NCBI GenBank assembly: GCA_944327085.1
Contig: CALVGG010000001.1
Span: forward strand, 124,001-188,000
Source of the DNA: an uncultured Elusimicrobiales bacterium
GTDB lineage: Bacteria > Elusimicrobiota > Elusimicrobia > Elusimicrobiales > Elusimicrobiaceae
Length of the DNA stretch: 64,000 nucleotides
Reading direction: 5' to 3'
The notes under the pieces were generated by a model, which was given only the letters and a program-made list of their open reading frames with translations, was not told where the DNA came from and ran no database searches. Shown piece after piece: positions 44,327 through 52,403 of the stretch. The translations under genes and the position numbers were made by a program. The first letter of the stretch is position 1, and each line of letters starts with the position of its first letter.

Positions 44327-44832
44327 ACTCGCTAGATTGTATGCAGCAAGCTGCTTTGCAGTGTGAAACACTGCGGGCCCAGCTGGCCGGTGCGGCCCGC
44401 TCTCTGGCGGAATTTTACCGCCGGCTGGAGCAAATATCGTCCCAAATCCATAAAAATATGGAAGTGCGGGACCAAACCTTTGCGCAGGATTTCAACACAT
44501 TCTGCCAAACCCTGCGCCACGATACAGACACGCAGGAAACCGCCTGGGCCCAAATACGCGCCCAAGTGCGCACCTGGACTAAAAACGACTACGGCGCCGA
44601 TATGGCCCTGCCAGCCAAAGGTTTTAACAATAAAGCAAAAACCCTTTCCCGCATGTGTGATGAGTTTACCACCGAATACCACCGATTCTACCGTTTATAT
44701 CAAGGGTTTACAGCCCAAAAACTAAACGTATGGTTATTAACGTCCTGCGCGGAGACCTGTAATAACCTGACGGATAAAATACTATTTTTGGCACGGGAAA
44801 TTGCCCAAAAAGCAGAACGTTACCGGAGGTAA
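44323..44832 (+). CDS. Helical cytoplasmic protein coupled to the histidine kinase
   Basis: A 169-residue, almost entirely helical protein (AARSLAEFYRRLEQISSQIH, FNTFCQTLRHDTDTQETAW) with six cysteines and no recognised family or signal peptide. Its ATG overlaps the kinase stop (ATGA), and the transporter gene starts 2 nt after its own stop, so all three are translated together. By position it is a candidate partner or regulator of the sensorless kinase; this is inference. Confidence 0.65.
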   Translation: MNSLDCMQQAALQCETLRAQLAGAARSLAEFYRRLEQISSQIHKNMEVRDQTFAQDFNTFCQTLRHDTDTQETAWAQIRAQVRTWTKNDYGADMALPAKGFNNKAKTLSRMCDEFTTEYHRFYRLYQGFTAQKLNVWLLTSCAETCNNLTDKILFLAREIAQKAERYRR

Positions 44833-44834
44833 CC

Positions 44835-45857
44835 ATGTTTAATAAAGAAAAGCCTTTATATTATTATCAAAAAACCAGCACCATTTGTTTAACCATTATA
44901 GCCGCCGGTATTGTTACGGCTATGCTGGTATACACCAAAGCGGTGTTGATACCGCTGGTTATATCCATTTTTTTGTACACCATATTAACGCAAATGACCA
45001 ATATGCTGCGCCATAAATTGTCTTTCCCCAAGTGGCTGGCGGTAACGGTGTCCATACTGGTGTTTTTGGCTTTTTTTGCAGCGGTTATTTTGTTTACGGT
45101 AAACTCCGTAGGCGGGTTTTTAAAAGGGGCTGAAGTATATAAAGAAAACCTTCTGGCCTCGGCACAAGATGTAATGACCCGTATACAAAAATATGGGGTA
45201 CATATTGATACCGGCTCCGTATTAACCGCTTTAAAAGACTTGCCCCTGTTTAACTGGCTTAAAAACTTTGGCGGGAAGTTATTTTCAGTCATCTCAAACT
45301 TTACACTTATTTTGCTGTTTATGATTTTCTTTCTGTTGGGCAGCAAAAAAACCCCGCCCATTACCAATGAAACCATTAAAGAAATGCTTTCCAACGTGTC
45401 TGTTTACTTATCCGTAAAACTGATGACCTCTCTGGCTACCGGCATTATTATTGCGGTGATTTTACTGGCGTTTGAGGTTAAACTGGCCCTGTTATTTGCG
45501 TTGTTTGCGTTCCTGCTTAATTTTATCCCCAGTGTAGGGTCCATTGTAGGGGTATTACTGCCGGTGCCGGTACTATTTTTACAATTCGGGTTTGGCGGCA
45601 AATTGCTTTTAATTGTAGGGCTGCTGACCGCTACGGAATTTATTATAGGCAACTTAATAGAACCCCGCTTTTTGGGGGACGGGATGGACCTGCACCCGGC
45701 GGTGGTAATTGCCTCGTTAATTTTTTGGAGCTTGGTCTGGGGCGTACCCGGTGCGTTTTTATCCGTGCCGATTACCGCTTCCGTTAAAATTATTTTAGGC
45801 AAAATAAAACATACCCGCCCGGTGGCGGAATTATTAGCCGGCAGGCTTCCGCATTAA
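44835..45857 (+). CDS. AI-2E family transporter
   Basis: A 340-residue membrane protein of the AI-2E (UPF0118/PerM) family with about seven membrane helices, including the family segments ALFAFLLNFIPSVGSIVGVLL, ATEFIIGNLIEPRFLGDGMD in part, and LIFWSLVWGVPGAFLSVP. Members include the autoinducer-2 exporter TqsA and several Na+/H+ antiporters, so the substrate is open. It is the last gene of the kinase operon, preceded by GGAGG. The terminator at 45862 ends the unit. Confidence 0.88.
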   Translation: MFNKEKPLYYYQKTSTICLTIIAAGIVTAMLVYTKAVLIPLVISIFLYTILTQMTNMLRHKLSFPKWLAVTVSILVFLAFFAAVILFTVNSVGGFLKGAEVYKENLLASAQDVMTRIQKYGVHIDTGSVLTALKDLPLFNWLKNFGGKLFSVISNFTLILLFMIFFLLGSKKTPPITNETIKEMLSNVSVYLSVKLMTSLATGIIIAVILLAFEVKLALLFALFAFLLNFIPSVGSIVGVLLPVPVLFLQFGFGGKLLLIVGLLTATEFIIGNLIEPRFLGDGMDLHPAVVIASLIFWSLVWGVPGAFLSVPITASVKIILGKIKHTRPVAELLAGRLPH

Positions 45858-45861
45858 CTTT

Positions 45862-45888
45862 AACCCCCGGTTAGGCCGGGGGTTTTTG
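45862..45888 (+). terminator. Terminator of the kinase/transporter operon
   Basis: Stem CCCCCGG/CCGGGGG with TTAGG loop, then TTTTTG. The following stretch up to 46024 holds no gene that I can support. Confidence 0.8.
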
Positions 45889-46024
45889 TTTACATAAACG
45901 GGCGCGTAAACAGCAAAAATAACCCGCGCCAAAAACACACGGCTCTAACGCGTAAAGCACGCCGCACCGTGTTTCTAAGCCGTCTGTTTTAACCACGCGC
46001 ACCCCCTCGGGTAAGCATACAATA

Positions 46025-46058
46025 AAAAGCCCCGCGCTTTATTTAACGCGGGGCTTTT
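46025..46058 (-). terminator. Terminator of the 47996-46073 operon
   Basis: Perfect 12-bp stem AAAAGCCCCGCG/CGCGGGGCTTTT. Confidence 0.8.
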
Positions 46059-46072
46059 ACTAAAAGCAAAAC

Positions 46073-46645
46073 TTATTGAGGCATTTCTTCACGCACTTTA
46101 TTAAATAAATTGGCCGATGTGGCCCTTGTTAAAAATGCTTCCCATTCCTCGGGGGACATTTCAAAATCGTCCATTACAATATAAGATATTTCACGCGAGG
46201 CGTCTTTCCCTACGGACTTTTTATCCTTCATATATTCCCGTTCCAGCTCCACATAGCGGCTGGCAACGGCATAGTCAATATCTTCCTGCGTATAAGGGGA
46301 AGGAGCCTCTTCGGCCGAGGCGGCTTCTTGTTTGGCGGCCGCTTCCTGCGGGGTGGAAATGGCTACATCCTGATAGTCCGGCTCTGCCAACGGCGTTTGT
46401 TGTGCTTCCGGCGCGGAAATAACTTCCTGCGCGGAAGGGATGTCCTGTGCGTTTTGATCCCCCACCGGAACAAGCAAATCTTCATGGGCCGGCGGTATGG
46501 AGGGACTCAGCTGGGGGTTTTCCACACGCGGCGTATTTACCACGCGCCCGGCCAACAAGTTGGAACATGCACTTGGGTTTACAATAAAATAAATACTTAA
46601 AATAATGAAAACCAAAATGGCAGATTTAATAAAAATTTTTAGCAC
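46073..46645 (-). CDS. Membrane-anchored Pro/Ala/Glu-rich protein of unknown function
   Basis: A 190-residue protein with a single N-terminal membrane anchor (IFIKSAILVFIILSIYFIV) followed by a low-complexity region rich in Pro, Ala, Glu and Gln (about 35-115) and a short charged helical C terminus. The layout fits a periplasmic protein held by an uncleaved anchor. The start is GTG at 46645 with GGGAGGGAG upstream. It has the same general plan as the next gene upstream (46702), suggesting related roles. No family is recognised. Confidence 0.65.
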   Translation of the reverse strand: MLKIFIKSAILVFIILSIYFIVNPSACSNLLAGRVVNTPRVENPQLSPSIPPAHEDLLVPVGDQNAQDIPSAQEVISAPEAQQTPLAEPDYQDVAISTPQEAAAKQEAASAEEAPSPYTQEDIDYAVASRYVELEREYMKDKKSVGKDASREISYIVMDDFEMSPEEWEAFLTRATSANLFNKVREEMPQ

Positions 46646-46701
46646 AGTGTTCTCCCTCCCTATAGCAAATAGAATACAATATTTTGGGGGCAGGTTAAAA
46701 A

Positions 46702-47271
46702 TTATTTTGCGTCTTGCGCATTAAAAACGGAAGATTTGCCCTGCAGAACTTGCACGCTTTGCACATATTGCGGGTTAGAAAAAATCTGCCCGACTATCAT
46801 GGAAAACTGCGGGTTTTGCAAGTGTTTTTGAATGAGTTGCTGCACTTCGGGGTGGGTTTGTATAACGGCCGTTAAACGCGGGCCGCTTAAATCCTCCAGG
46901 CTGTTGGCCTGCCCTTGCGTGAGGCGGGAAAGCTCCTGATTAAAAGCCACCAGGGCAGGGTCTGCTCGGTAATCGTCAAAGATAGACTGAAGGGTTAAAT
47001 CCGCCTGTTTGGTTTCCTGTTCGGGCGGGAGGGCCGTATCGCCCAAAAATATGTCTTGCGTAGCCTGCGGCATATACGGCACCGGCTTGGAAGCAGGTTC
47101 CGCCTGCGGTGCACCTAATGTAATGGGAATATTTTGAAAAGTAAAATCCGATACGGCCTCTTCCTCTTTTTGCTGTTTATAGTTTTCATAGGCGCGGTAG
47201 CCACGCGTTGCCCCTACAAAGGTAACTATGGCTACCATCGCACAAACATAAAACCAGCTGGTTTTGCCCAT
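46702..47271 (-). CDS. Membrane-anchored protein of unknown function
   Basis: A 189-residue protein with an N-terminal anchor (WFYVCAMVAIVTFVGATRGY), a Pro/Gln/Glu-rich linker and a helical C-terminal domain (LTAVIQTHPEVQQLIQKHLQ, FSMIVGQIFSNPQYVQSVQV). The C-terminal repeats of NPQ/HPE-type helices recall STI1-like (DP) motifs found in co-chaperones, but this is a weak resemblance. It overlaps the FKBP stop by 1 nt (TAATG), so the pair are cotranslated; a periplasmic folding role is a reasonable guess. Confidence 0.65.
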   Translation of the reverse strand: MGKTSWFYVCAMVAIVTFVGATRGYRAYENYKQQKEEEAVSDFTFQNIPITLGAPQAEPASKPVPYMPQATQDIFLGDTALPPEQETKQADLTLQSIFDDYRADPALVAFNQELSRLTQGQANSLEDLSGPRLTAVIQTHPEVQQLIQKHLQNPQFSMIVGQIFSNPQYVQSVQVLQGKSSVFNAQDAK

Positions 47272-47996
47272 TATAATACTTCCAGCAATTCCACGTTAAA
47301 CACCAGGGTGGAGTTGGGGGCAATCGGCCCCAGCGGGCGGTTGCCGTAGGCGGTGTCGGCCGGGCAAACAATTTTGGCCTTGGCGCCGGGTTTCATATAT
47401 TGGATGGCTTTGGTCCAGCACGGCACTACATCCGTTAATTTAAAGGTGGCGGCTTCACCGCGGTCGTAAGAGCTGTCAAACTTGGTACCGTCAATTAAGG
47501 TGCCTTCGTAATTTACTTTTACGGTAGAATCCGCCTTGGGGGCCTTGCCTTTGCCCTTGCGGGAAAGTTTAATCATGGCGCCGTTATCCAAGGTTTTAAC
47601 GCCTTTTTCTTTTTTGAAATTATCCATATATTCCTGTTGGGCAGCCTGGCGTTTTTGGTTGATAATTTCGGCGTCTTTTTGGTATTTTTCTATAATTTGG
47701 GGCTTATAGGCTTCCAGCTCCGTTTGAGAGGCTTTGTTAAGCAGGCTGTCACGCATACCTTGGGACAAGGCTTTGTAGTCGTCCTCATTATCCAAAATAA
47801 GCTGTTTCTTTAAATTATCCCCTAATAAAAACCCCAAAGAATACAACATTTTGTTGCGTTCGGCCGGGTCCTGCGGGGCGGCCGTGGCCGGGGACTGCTG
47901 GTCAGAAGGCGGCAGCACCTGCGGCTGTTGGGCCGCATCCTGCGCCATCAGCGCGGCCGGCGCGAACAAAATGGTTAAAGCAATCAGTTTTTTCAT
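47271..47996 (-). CDS. FKBP-type peptidyl-prolyl isomerase, periplasmic (FkpA/Mip-like)
   Basis: A 241-residue protein with a signal peptide (MKKLIALTILFAPAALMAQ), an N-terminal helical dimerisation domain (about 45-130: MLYSLGFLLGDNLKKQL and KYQKDAEIINQKRQAAQQEY) and a C-terminal FKBP domain (VKVNYEGTLIDGTKFDSS, AYGNRPLGPIAPNSTLVFNV). This is the FkpA/Mip architecture, assisting folding of envelope proteins. ATG at 47996 was chosen because GGAG lies 7 nt away; the ATG at 48002 is too close to it. It lies 9 nt after the LPP20 gene. Confidence 0.92.
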   Translation of the reverse strand: MKKLIALTILFAPAALMAQDAAQQPQVLPPSDQQSPATAAPQDPAERNKMLYSLGFLLGDNLKKQLILDNEDDYKALSQGMRDSLLNKASQTELEAYKPQIIEKYQKDAEIINQKRQAAQQEYMDNFKKEKGVKTLDNGAMIKLSRKGKGKAPKADSTVKVNYEGTLIDGTKFDSSYDRGEAATFKLTDVVPCWTKAIQYMKPGAKAKIVCPADTAYGNRPLGPIAPNSTLVFNVELLEVL

Positions 47997-48005
47997 ATTC
48001 ATCTC

Positions 48006-48938
48006 CTATCTTATTTTTAAATACGCATACATCCGCTGCGAAATCTGCTGAGCGGCCTTTTCCCCCACGCCCTGCATACTGCGGCGTAAAGAGTCCGGCC
48101 GGCGGGACGTGCCCGCCCTATCCTGCACGTGAAAACGCGCAAACGTGGCCCCCAGGGTTTTATCCACCATACTTACAGACGCCCCGCTGGAGCACCACTC
48201 CAACCCTTTTACCCGGTCGGAAGAGTAACCGTCCACCGTGGTTTCCACTATCACTTGCAGGGGGGCGTCCTCCTGCGCGTTTTGGGCAACCCCTAAACCC
48301 ATTTGGTTGATAGCGTCCGTAATCTGGCTAAGCAAAACCATATGCTGCGGGCCTTTGGTTTGTATGGAAACTTTTACCGCGCCCATGGCATTTTTTAAGG
48401 CTTCTTTATAGGAGGCAAACTCTTCAGAGCGGTAACCTTCCTGCCCGGCGTTTATAAAAGCATACACGTCTTGATACACGTTACGCTCTTGCACCAAAGG
48501 TTGCATATTAAAAGCCAGTTTTAAAGCGGCAAACGGTTCCGGCCCGGCCGCCAGGCTTTTGGCCAGCCCGGCCAGTTTGGCGTCCAGCGCGTCCATAGGC
48601 ACCGCCAGCATATTTTGGGCTAGAGTTCTGTCCAACACGGCCAGGGCAAAATAATTTTTGGGGCGGGAATTTTTCTCCTTCCACACTTTTTCCACCTTGG
48701 CATTAGCCAAAATATCATCCAATATTTGCGTATTGGCCAGTTCCGCCGCGCGTTCAAACTCTTTGCGCATATTGCTTAGCGCCGCGGTAGAGGCAGCTTC
48801 TTTACTGGCGCCTTCCCCCGCCACCACATAATAGCGGGTTTGGTCAAACAAAGACATTTGATAATTAACCGTGTTCTTATTTACGCTTGCGCAAGCGGCC
48901 AATACCCCCGCCGCCAGCACGATAAACCATTTCTTCAT
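48006..48938 (-). CDS. LPP20-like lipoprotein
   Basis: A 310-residue lipoprotein with lipobox LAAC at 13-16 (AAGVLAACASVNK). The mature domain contains YYVVAGEGASKEAASTAAL followed by a helical segment, the LPP20 signature of an N-terminal strand-helix unit that resembles the SIMPL/TolB-N type fold, and a larger C-terminal part that repeats the theme. It is the third gene of a set with COG3014 and LpoB-like genes, which are often neighbours. AGAGGA precedes the ATG at 48938, which is preferred over 48968. Confidence 0.8.
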   Translation of the reverse strand: MKKWFIVLAAGVLAACASVNKNTVNYQMSLFDQTRYYVVAGEGASKEAASTAALSNMRKEFERAAELANTQILDDILANAKVEKVWKEKNSRPKNYFALAVLDRTLAQNMLAVPMDALDAKLAGLAKSLAAGPEPFAALKLAFNMQPLVQERNVYQDVYAFINAGQEGYRSEEFASYKEALKNAMGAVKVSIQTKGPQHMVLLSQITDAINQMGLGVAQNAQEDAPLQVIVETTVDGYSSDRVKGLEWCSSGASVSMVDKTLGATFARFHVQDRAGTSRRPDSLRRSMQGVGEKAAQQISQRMYAYLKIR

Positions 48939-48949
48939 ATATATCCTCT

Positions 48950-50248
48950 TTACTTGGCCGTGCGGCAATGCAGGAAAACCCTTTCCCCCGCACGCACCCG
49001 CACAGAGCCTAAATTCTGTCCACCTATTATATTACCATATCCATCTTTAAACCAGATTTTTATTTCATGCGTTCCCGGTTTTACAAATATGCGGGACAAA
49101 CGCACCTCGGCCGGCAGGGTAAACCATTGGCGGGTGTCAGCCTTTTCGCTAAGCGCGCCTAAGAAATTTACGAACATTCCGGCCAGTTCCCCCACCGTAT
49201 CGTCATTAGCGGCCTGTGCGGCGGCGTGGCGCGCCTGCACCACCGCCGTTTGTTTTATAACAGCGCGCGTGGCTAACCGAAATAAAAGCCCCGGCATACG
49301 CTCCTGCAAGTAATCTTCCACCAGGGCAGAAGTATCCTGCACTTTCTGCGTGTTTTGCATAAACAAACCGTCCGCCGTTATAAACGAAGTTTGCACCTGG
49401 TAGGGCTGTTTTTCAAGCACCGGGTAGGCCACCGTAACGGCACGGCCCGTAAGCCCGGCCATAATGGCGTTTTGCACTTGCGGGTTTACACTTTCCCCCT
49501 CCGCGGGAGAAGACGCCCACACAAGCAGTTTATCCCACCCCACCTGCATGGTTTGGCTTTTTAAAAGCGGCAGTAAGCCGTTGTAATGGAAAATTAAAAT
49601 TTCGCCCAATTTATCGGCATTGGGCGGCACCGGGAAATCCGGCTCCGGCCAGCCGTTTCTTTGGTAAGCGTTTAAAGCGTTTTGGCGGGAGATGCGGGCG
49701 TCGTCCCGCTGGCCGCCGCTTTCAAAAACCAGGCTGGCAAAATATTGCACAAAGGCATCGTCGCGATAGCCGGAGGATTTTGCCCCGCGCAAATGGTCCA
49801 AATAAAAAACGGCTTTGCGCGCCTCCACCAGCGCGGCGGATAAATTATTTAACTGCAAAAAATTCATCCCGCGGTAAAAAAACGTGAGTGCGTTTTCATA
49901 CGGGGCGGCGTAATAGGGGGTGGTTAAATCGTTAATTAACAGCGTGCCCAGGGCGCCGGTTACGCTTTTGGCGTAAAGCTGGTCTATTACGTCTTGGGCG
50001 GAAGAGAGGGCCGCGTCGCTCTGGGCGGGCTGCTGGGCATCATGCAAAAGAGCCGCTTTGTCCAAAAAGTACAAAGCGGCGTCTTTTTCTTTATAAAGCT
50101 TCTTTTTGTCTTTATCCAAGCGGGCAACGGCTGCCGTAAAATTCTGCGCCGCTATCAGCCGGTTAACGTCTTTTTTATACCGAAGAGAAGGCGCCCCGCA
50201 TGCCGAGCATAACAATGCCACACAAATCAAAACGGCCTGTGTCTTCAT
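48950..50248 (-). CDS. COG3014-type TPR-like lipoprotein
   Basis: A 432-residue lipoprotein with lipobox CSAC at 14-17. The middle is helical with TPR-like pairs (NALTFFYRGMNFLQLNNLSA, ALVEARKAVFYLDHL, FVQYFASLVFESGG), followed by a mixed domain and the C-terminal beta part (VFLHCRTA). This matches the COG3014 family, commonly linked to LpoB and LPP20 genes. It probably sits on the periplasmic face of the outer membrane and organises cell-wall synthesis partners; this role is inferred. It starts 5 nt after the lpoB-like stop. Confidence 0.8.
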   Translation of the reverse strand: MKTQAVLICVALLCSACGAPSLRYKKDVNRLIAAQNFTAAVARLDKDKKKLYKEKDAALYFLDKAALLHDAQQPAQSDAALSSAQDVIDQLYAKSVTGALGTLLINDLTTPYYAAPYENALTFFYRGMNFLQLNNLSAALVEARKAVFYLDHLRGAKSSGYRDDAFVQYFASLVFESGGQRDDARISRQNALNAYQRNGWPEPDFPVPPNADKLGEILIFHYNGLLPLLKSQTMQVGWDKLLVWASSPAEGESVNPQVQNAIMAGLTGRAVTVAYPVLEKQPYQVQTSFITADGLFMQNTQKVQDTSALVEDYLQERMPGLLFRLATRAVIKQTAVVQARHAAAQAANDDTVGELAGMFVNFLGALSEKADTRQWFTLPAEVRLSRIFVKPGTHEIKIWFKDGYGNIIGGQNLGSVRVRAGERVFLHCRTAK

Positions 50249-50253
50249 ACGCT

Positions 50254-50847
50254 TTACCAGGCAACTTTGCTGCGTTTAACGTATTTTTTAATTTGTTTTT
50301 GCCCGTTCCAAACAATTTGGTTGGTTTCCAAATTGATAAGTTTCATATTAACCTGATAGAAAACCACAGCTTTTTTGCCGGCCTGGTCCACCACGGAATT
50401 GAGCGTTCCGCTAAGCATAAAATCCGCGCCGATTTCTTTACCAAAAGCCTTGCGGGTTTCTTCGGAAGCGAACTCGTCCTGTTCCAAACGTTCCGCGCGC
50501 ACTTCACCGCGTTCATCTTTAGAGGCCACAAATTCCACCTTGCCGGAATTAATCAGCGCGCGCTGTATTTCTTCCACAAACACATTGGTGTTGATATGTT
50601 CCATGGTATTATTGGTTACCGTACCCACAATAACCACCGGTTCTTTGCCCAGTTTAAGCAGGGTCTTATTGTACCAGCCGGCATTTAAACAATCGTCAAT
50701 CATTTCGGCCGCCACCATTTGCGCGTCCGTATCGTTCCAGCCGCCGCTTACGTCTTTAATTAAATTGGTTTCCACCCGTTTTACGCTGGGCGCACAACCG
50801 AATACCAAGGCCGAAGCCAATAAAACAAATAGCCAGTTTTTCTTCAT
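50254..50847 (-). CDS. lpoB: LpoB-like penicillin-binding-protein activator
   Basis: A 197-residue lipoprotein with lipobox LVFGC (Cys18). The mature domain (DVSGGWNDTDAQMVAAEMID, VIVGTVTNNTMEHINTNVFV, GADFMLSGTLNSVVDQAGKK, NLETNQIVWNGQKQIKKYVK) matches the PF13036 family of LpoB-type outer-membrane lipoproteins, which activate PBP1b. The short N-terminal linker means its reach to the peptidoglycan synthase differs from the long disordered linker of E. coli LpoB. It is the first gene of the lipoprotein trio. Confidence 0.85.
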   Translation of the reverse strand: MKKNWLFVLLASALVFGCAPSVKRVETNLIKDVSGGWNDTDAQMVAAEMIDDCLNAGWYNKTLLKLGKEPVVIVGTVTNNTMEHINTNVFVEEIQRALINSGKVEFVASKDERGEVRAERLEQDEFASEETRKAFGKEIGADFMLSGTLNSVVDQAGKKAVVFYQVNMKLINLETNQIVWNGQKQIKKYVKRSKVAW

Positions 50848-50872
50848 AAATATTCTCCCTTGTCAGGCTTGG

Positions 50873-51301
50873 TTATAAGCCCAGTTTTTCACAAATTTTA
50901 GCCCCGGCTACGGATTTGGTTTCATGGGAACAATCCGCCTTGCCGGTGGCGGCGTCCACCGTCAGCCATTTGGCAATATTTTTATGGCGCGCATAAATTA
51001 AACCGTCCTGCAAATAAAAATCATAATATTCACATTCCAGCGTGTTTACGCCTTCTTTGGTAACCTGCGGGCAGGTAAGCGGAACGCCAAAATTCATCCA
51101 ATCCTGGGCATATTGCCCGTCGTGTTTAGCTGCGTAGGCCTGCTGTGCCTGGGCCAAATTTTGCGCCATGGCCAAGGCCTCTTTGGCGTGGGAAATTTCT
51201 TTATGTTTGGCATATTGCGGCCAGCCCAATGCAAAACCGAAGCCCACCACAATAACCAATATAAAAACAATTCCGTGTACCATTCCTTTATTATTCATCA
51301 A
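50873..51301 (-). CDS. Pilin-like minor component lacking the conserved Glu
   Basis: A 142-residue protein with MNNKGMVHGIVFILVIVV: a short basic leader, a Gly-Met processing-like site and a hydrophobic helix, then an amphipathic helix (ISHAKEALAMAQNLAQAQQ) and a small globular part with four cysteines. The layout is that of a type IV pilin or pseudopilin, but residue five after the putative cut is Ile rather than Glu, as in tip pseudopilins of the GspK kind. AAGGAGC precedes the ATG. It is a possible tip or minor subunit for the pili suggested by the 670 gene. Confidence 0.6.
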   Translation of the reverse strand: MMNNKGMVHGIVFILVIVVGFGFALGWPQYAKHKEISHAKEALAMAQNLAQAQQAYAAKHDGQYAQDWMNFGVPLTCPQVTKEGVNTLECEYYDFYLQDGLIYARHKNIAKWLTVDAATGKADCSHETKSVAGAKICEKLGL

Positions 51302-51333
51302 AAGCTCCTTTTTTCTATATTATACCAACAAAG

Positions 51334-52281
51334 TTAATCATATGGGAACAAATTGCGGTGTACCCCGCGCAAACGCGTAATATAAAAGAATTTGCCGCGC
51401 CGCCACCCCTTGGTAAGCACCGGCGCCAAGATAATCAGGCTGACTGCACAAATAATCAGCACCAGCCCCCAGGCCAATGCACGGGTAAAAGGTTCCGAAA
51501 AGACCAACACGCCTATAATCATGGCGGTAAGCGGCTCAAAAGCCCCCAATACGGACGAAAACGTAGAGCCTATATTTTTAATTGCATACACCAGAGATAA
51601 ATTAGACAGCACCGTAGGCACCAGTGCCAAAAGCACCAGGTTTACCTGCCCCATTCCGCCGGGCACAGGCTGCAAACCGCCTTTCCACACGGCAAACAAT
51701 AAAAATGTGACCGCATCAAACAAAAACACATAAAACGTAAGTTTTAAAGCCCCCATATGTTTTACGCAGGACTGGTTTACCCCCACAATATATAAACCAT
51801 ACGAAAGGGCGGACATAATTTCTATCAACACCCCTTTTATTTTTACTCCTTCGGCCGACCCTACGCCCGACAGAAGCGCCACCCCCACCAAGGCCATCAC
51901 AATGGCCGTATAAGTAAAAAAGGAAGGCTTTTCCCCAAAAAACACGGCCATAATTACCGCCACAAAAACCGGGTATAAGAAAATAATGGTGGTAGCCACC
52001 CCGCTGGGCAAATAGTCATACCCCCAAAACAAAAACAGGGCTGAACCGGTATACAATAAGCTCAGCCACGCCAGCGCAAACAGCTCCTGCGGGGTTACTT
52101 TTAAGGATTTTCTACCTAAAAACAACACCAACCCCAACAATACCGCAGCCAGAAAAAACCGGTAAAACAGTATGGAAGGGAACAGCATCCCCCCCGCAAT
52201 TAACGGCAAAGTAAAAAGCGGAATCATGCCAAAGGTGGCAGAGGTTAAAATCCCGCAAAAAAGGCCTTTCCAGTAATGCAT
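51334..52281 (-). CDS. EamA/DMT-family transporter
   Basis: A 315-residue membrane protein with ten predicted helices in two EamA repeats (about 8-140 and 150-285), e.g. AALSYGLYIVGVNQSC and the pattern ALVPTVLSNLSLVYAIKNIG near the start of the second repeat's end. DMT transporters export amino acids, nucleotides or other metabolites; the substrate cannot be predicted. The gene is unlinked to neighbours. A TACAAT lies 8 nt before the ATG with no Shine-Dalgarno. Confidence 0.88.
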   Translation of the reverse strand: MHYWKGLFCGILTSATFGMIPLFTLPLIAGGMLFPSILFYRFFLAAVLLGLVLFLGRKSLKVTPQELFALAWLSLLYTGSALFLFWGYDYLPSGVATTIIFLYPVFVAVIMAVFFGEKPSFFTYTAIVMALVGVALLSGVGSAEGVKIKGVLIEIMSALSYGLYIVGVNQSCVKHMGALKLTFYVFLFDAVTFLLFAVWKGGLQPVPGGMGQVNLVLLALVPTVLSNLSLVYAIKNIGSTFSSVLGAFEPLTAMIIGVLVFSEPFTRALAWGLVLIICAVSLIILAPVLTKGWRRGKFFYITRLRGVHRNLFPYD

Positions 52282-52289
52282 ATAAATAT

Positions 52290-52295
52290 ATTGTA
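52290..52295 (-). promoter_or_regulatory. -10-like TACAAT close to the DMT start
   Basis: TAGATACAAT ends 8 nt before the ATG, predicting a leaderless or near-leaderless mRNA. Confidence 0.4.
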
Positions 52296-52334
52296 TCTAA
52301 ATAAATGCCCCCTATAAAGGGCCGCCCCTATGCA

Positions 52335-52362
52335 AAAAGCCCGGCTTTTATGCCGGGCTTTT
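52335..52362 (-). terminator. Terminator of the hydrogenase operon
   Basis: Perfect 11-bp stem AAAAGCCCGGC/GCCGGGCTTTT. Confidence 0.85.
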
Positions 52363-52403
52363 AAAATACACACAACCAAACTGCGTAAAGAGTAAAAGGC
52401 TCA

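Noticed and set aside
45889-46024. A structured RNA between the transporter operon and the next terminator
   Set aside because: Short complementary GC stretches are present (e.g. GCGCG), but I could not build a convincing conserved fold or match a known RNA family.
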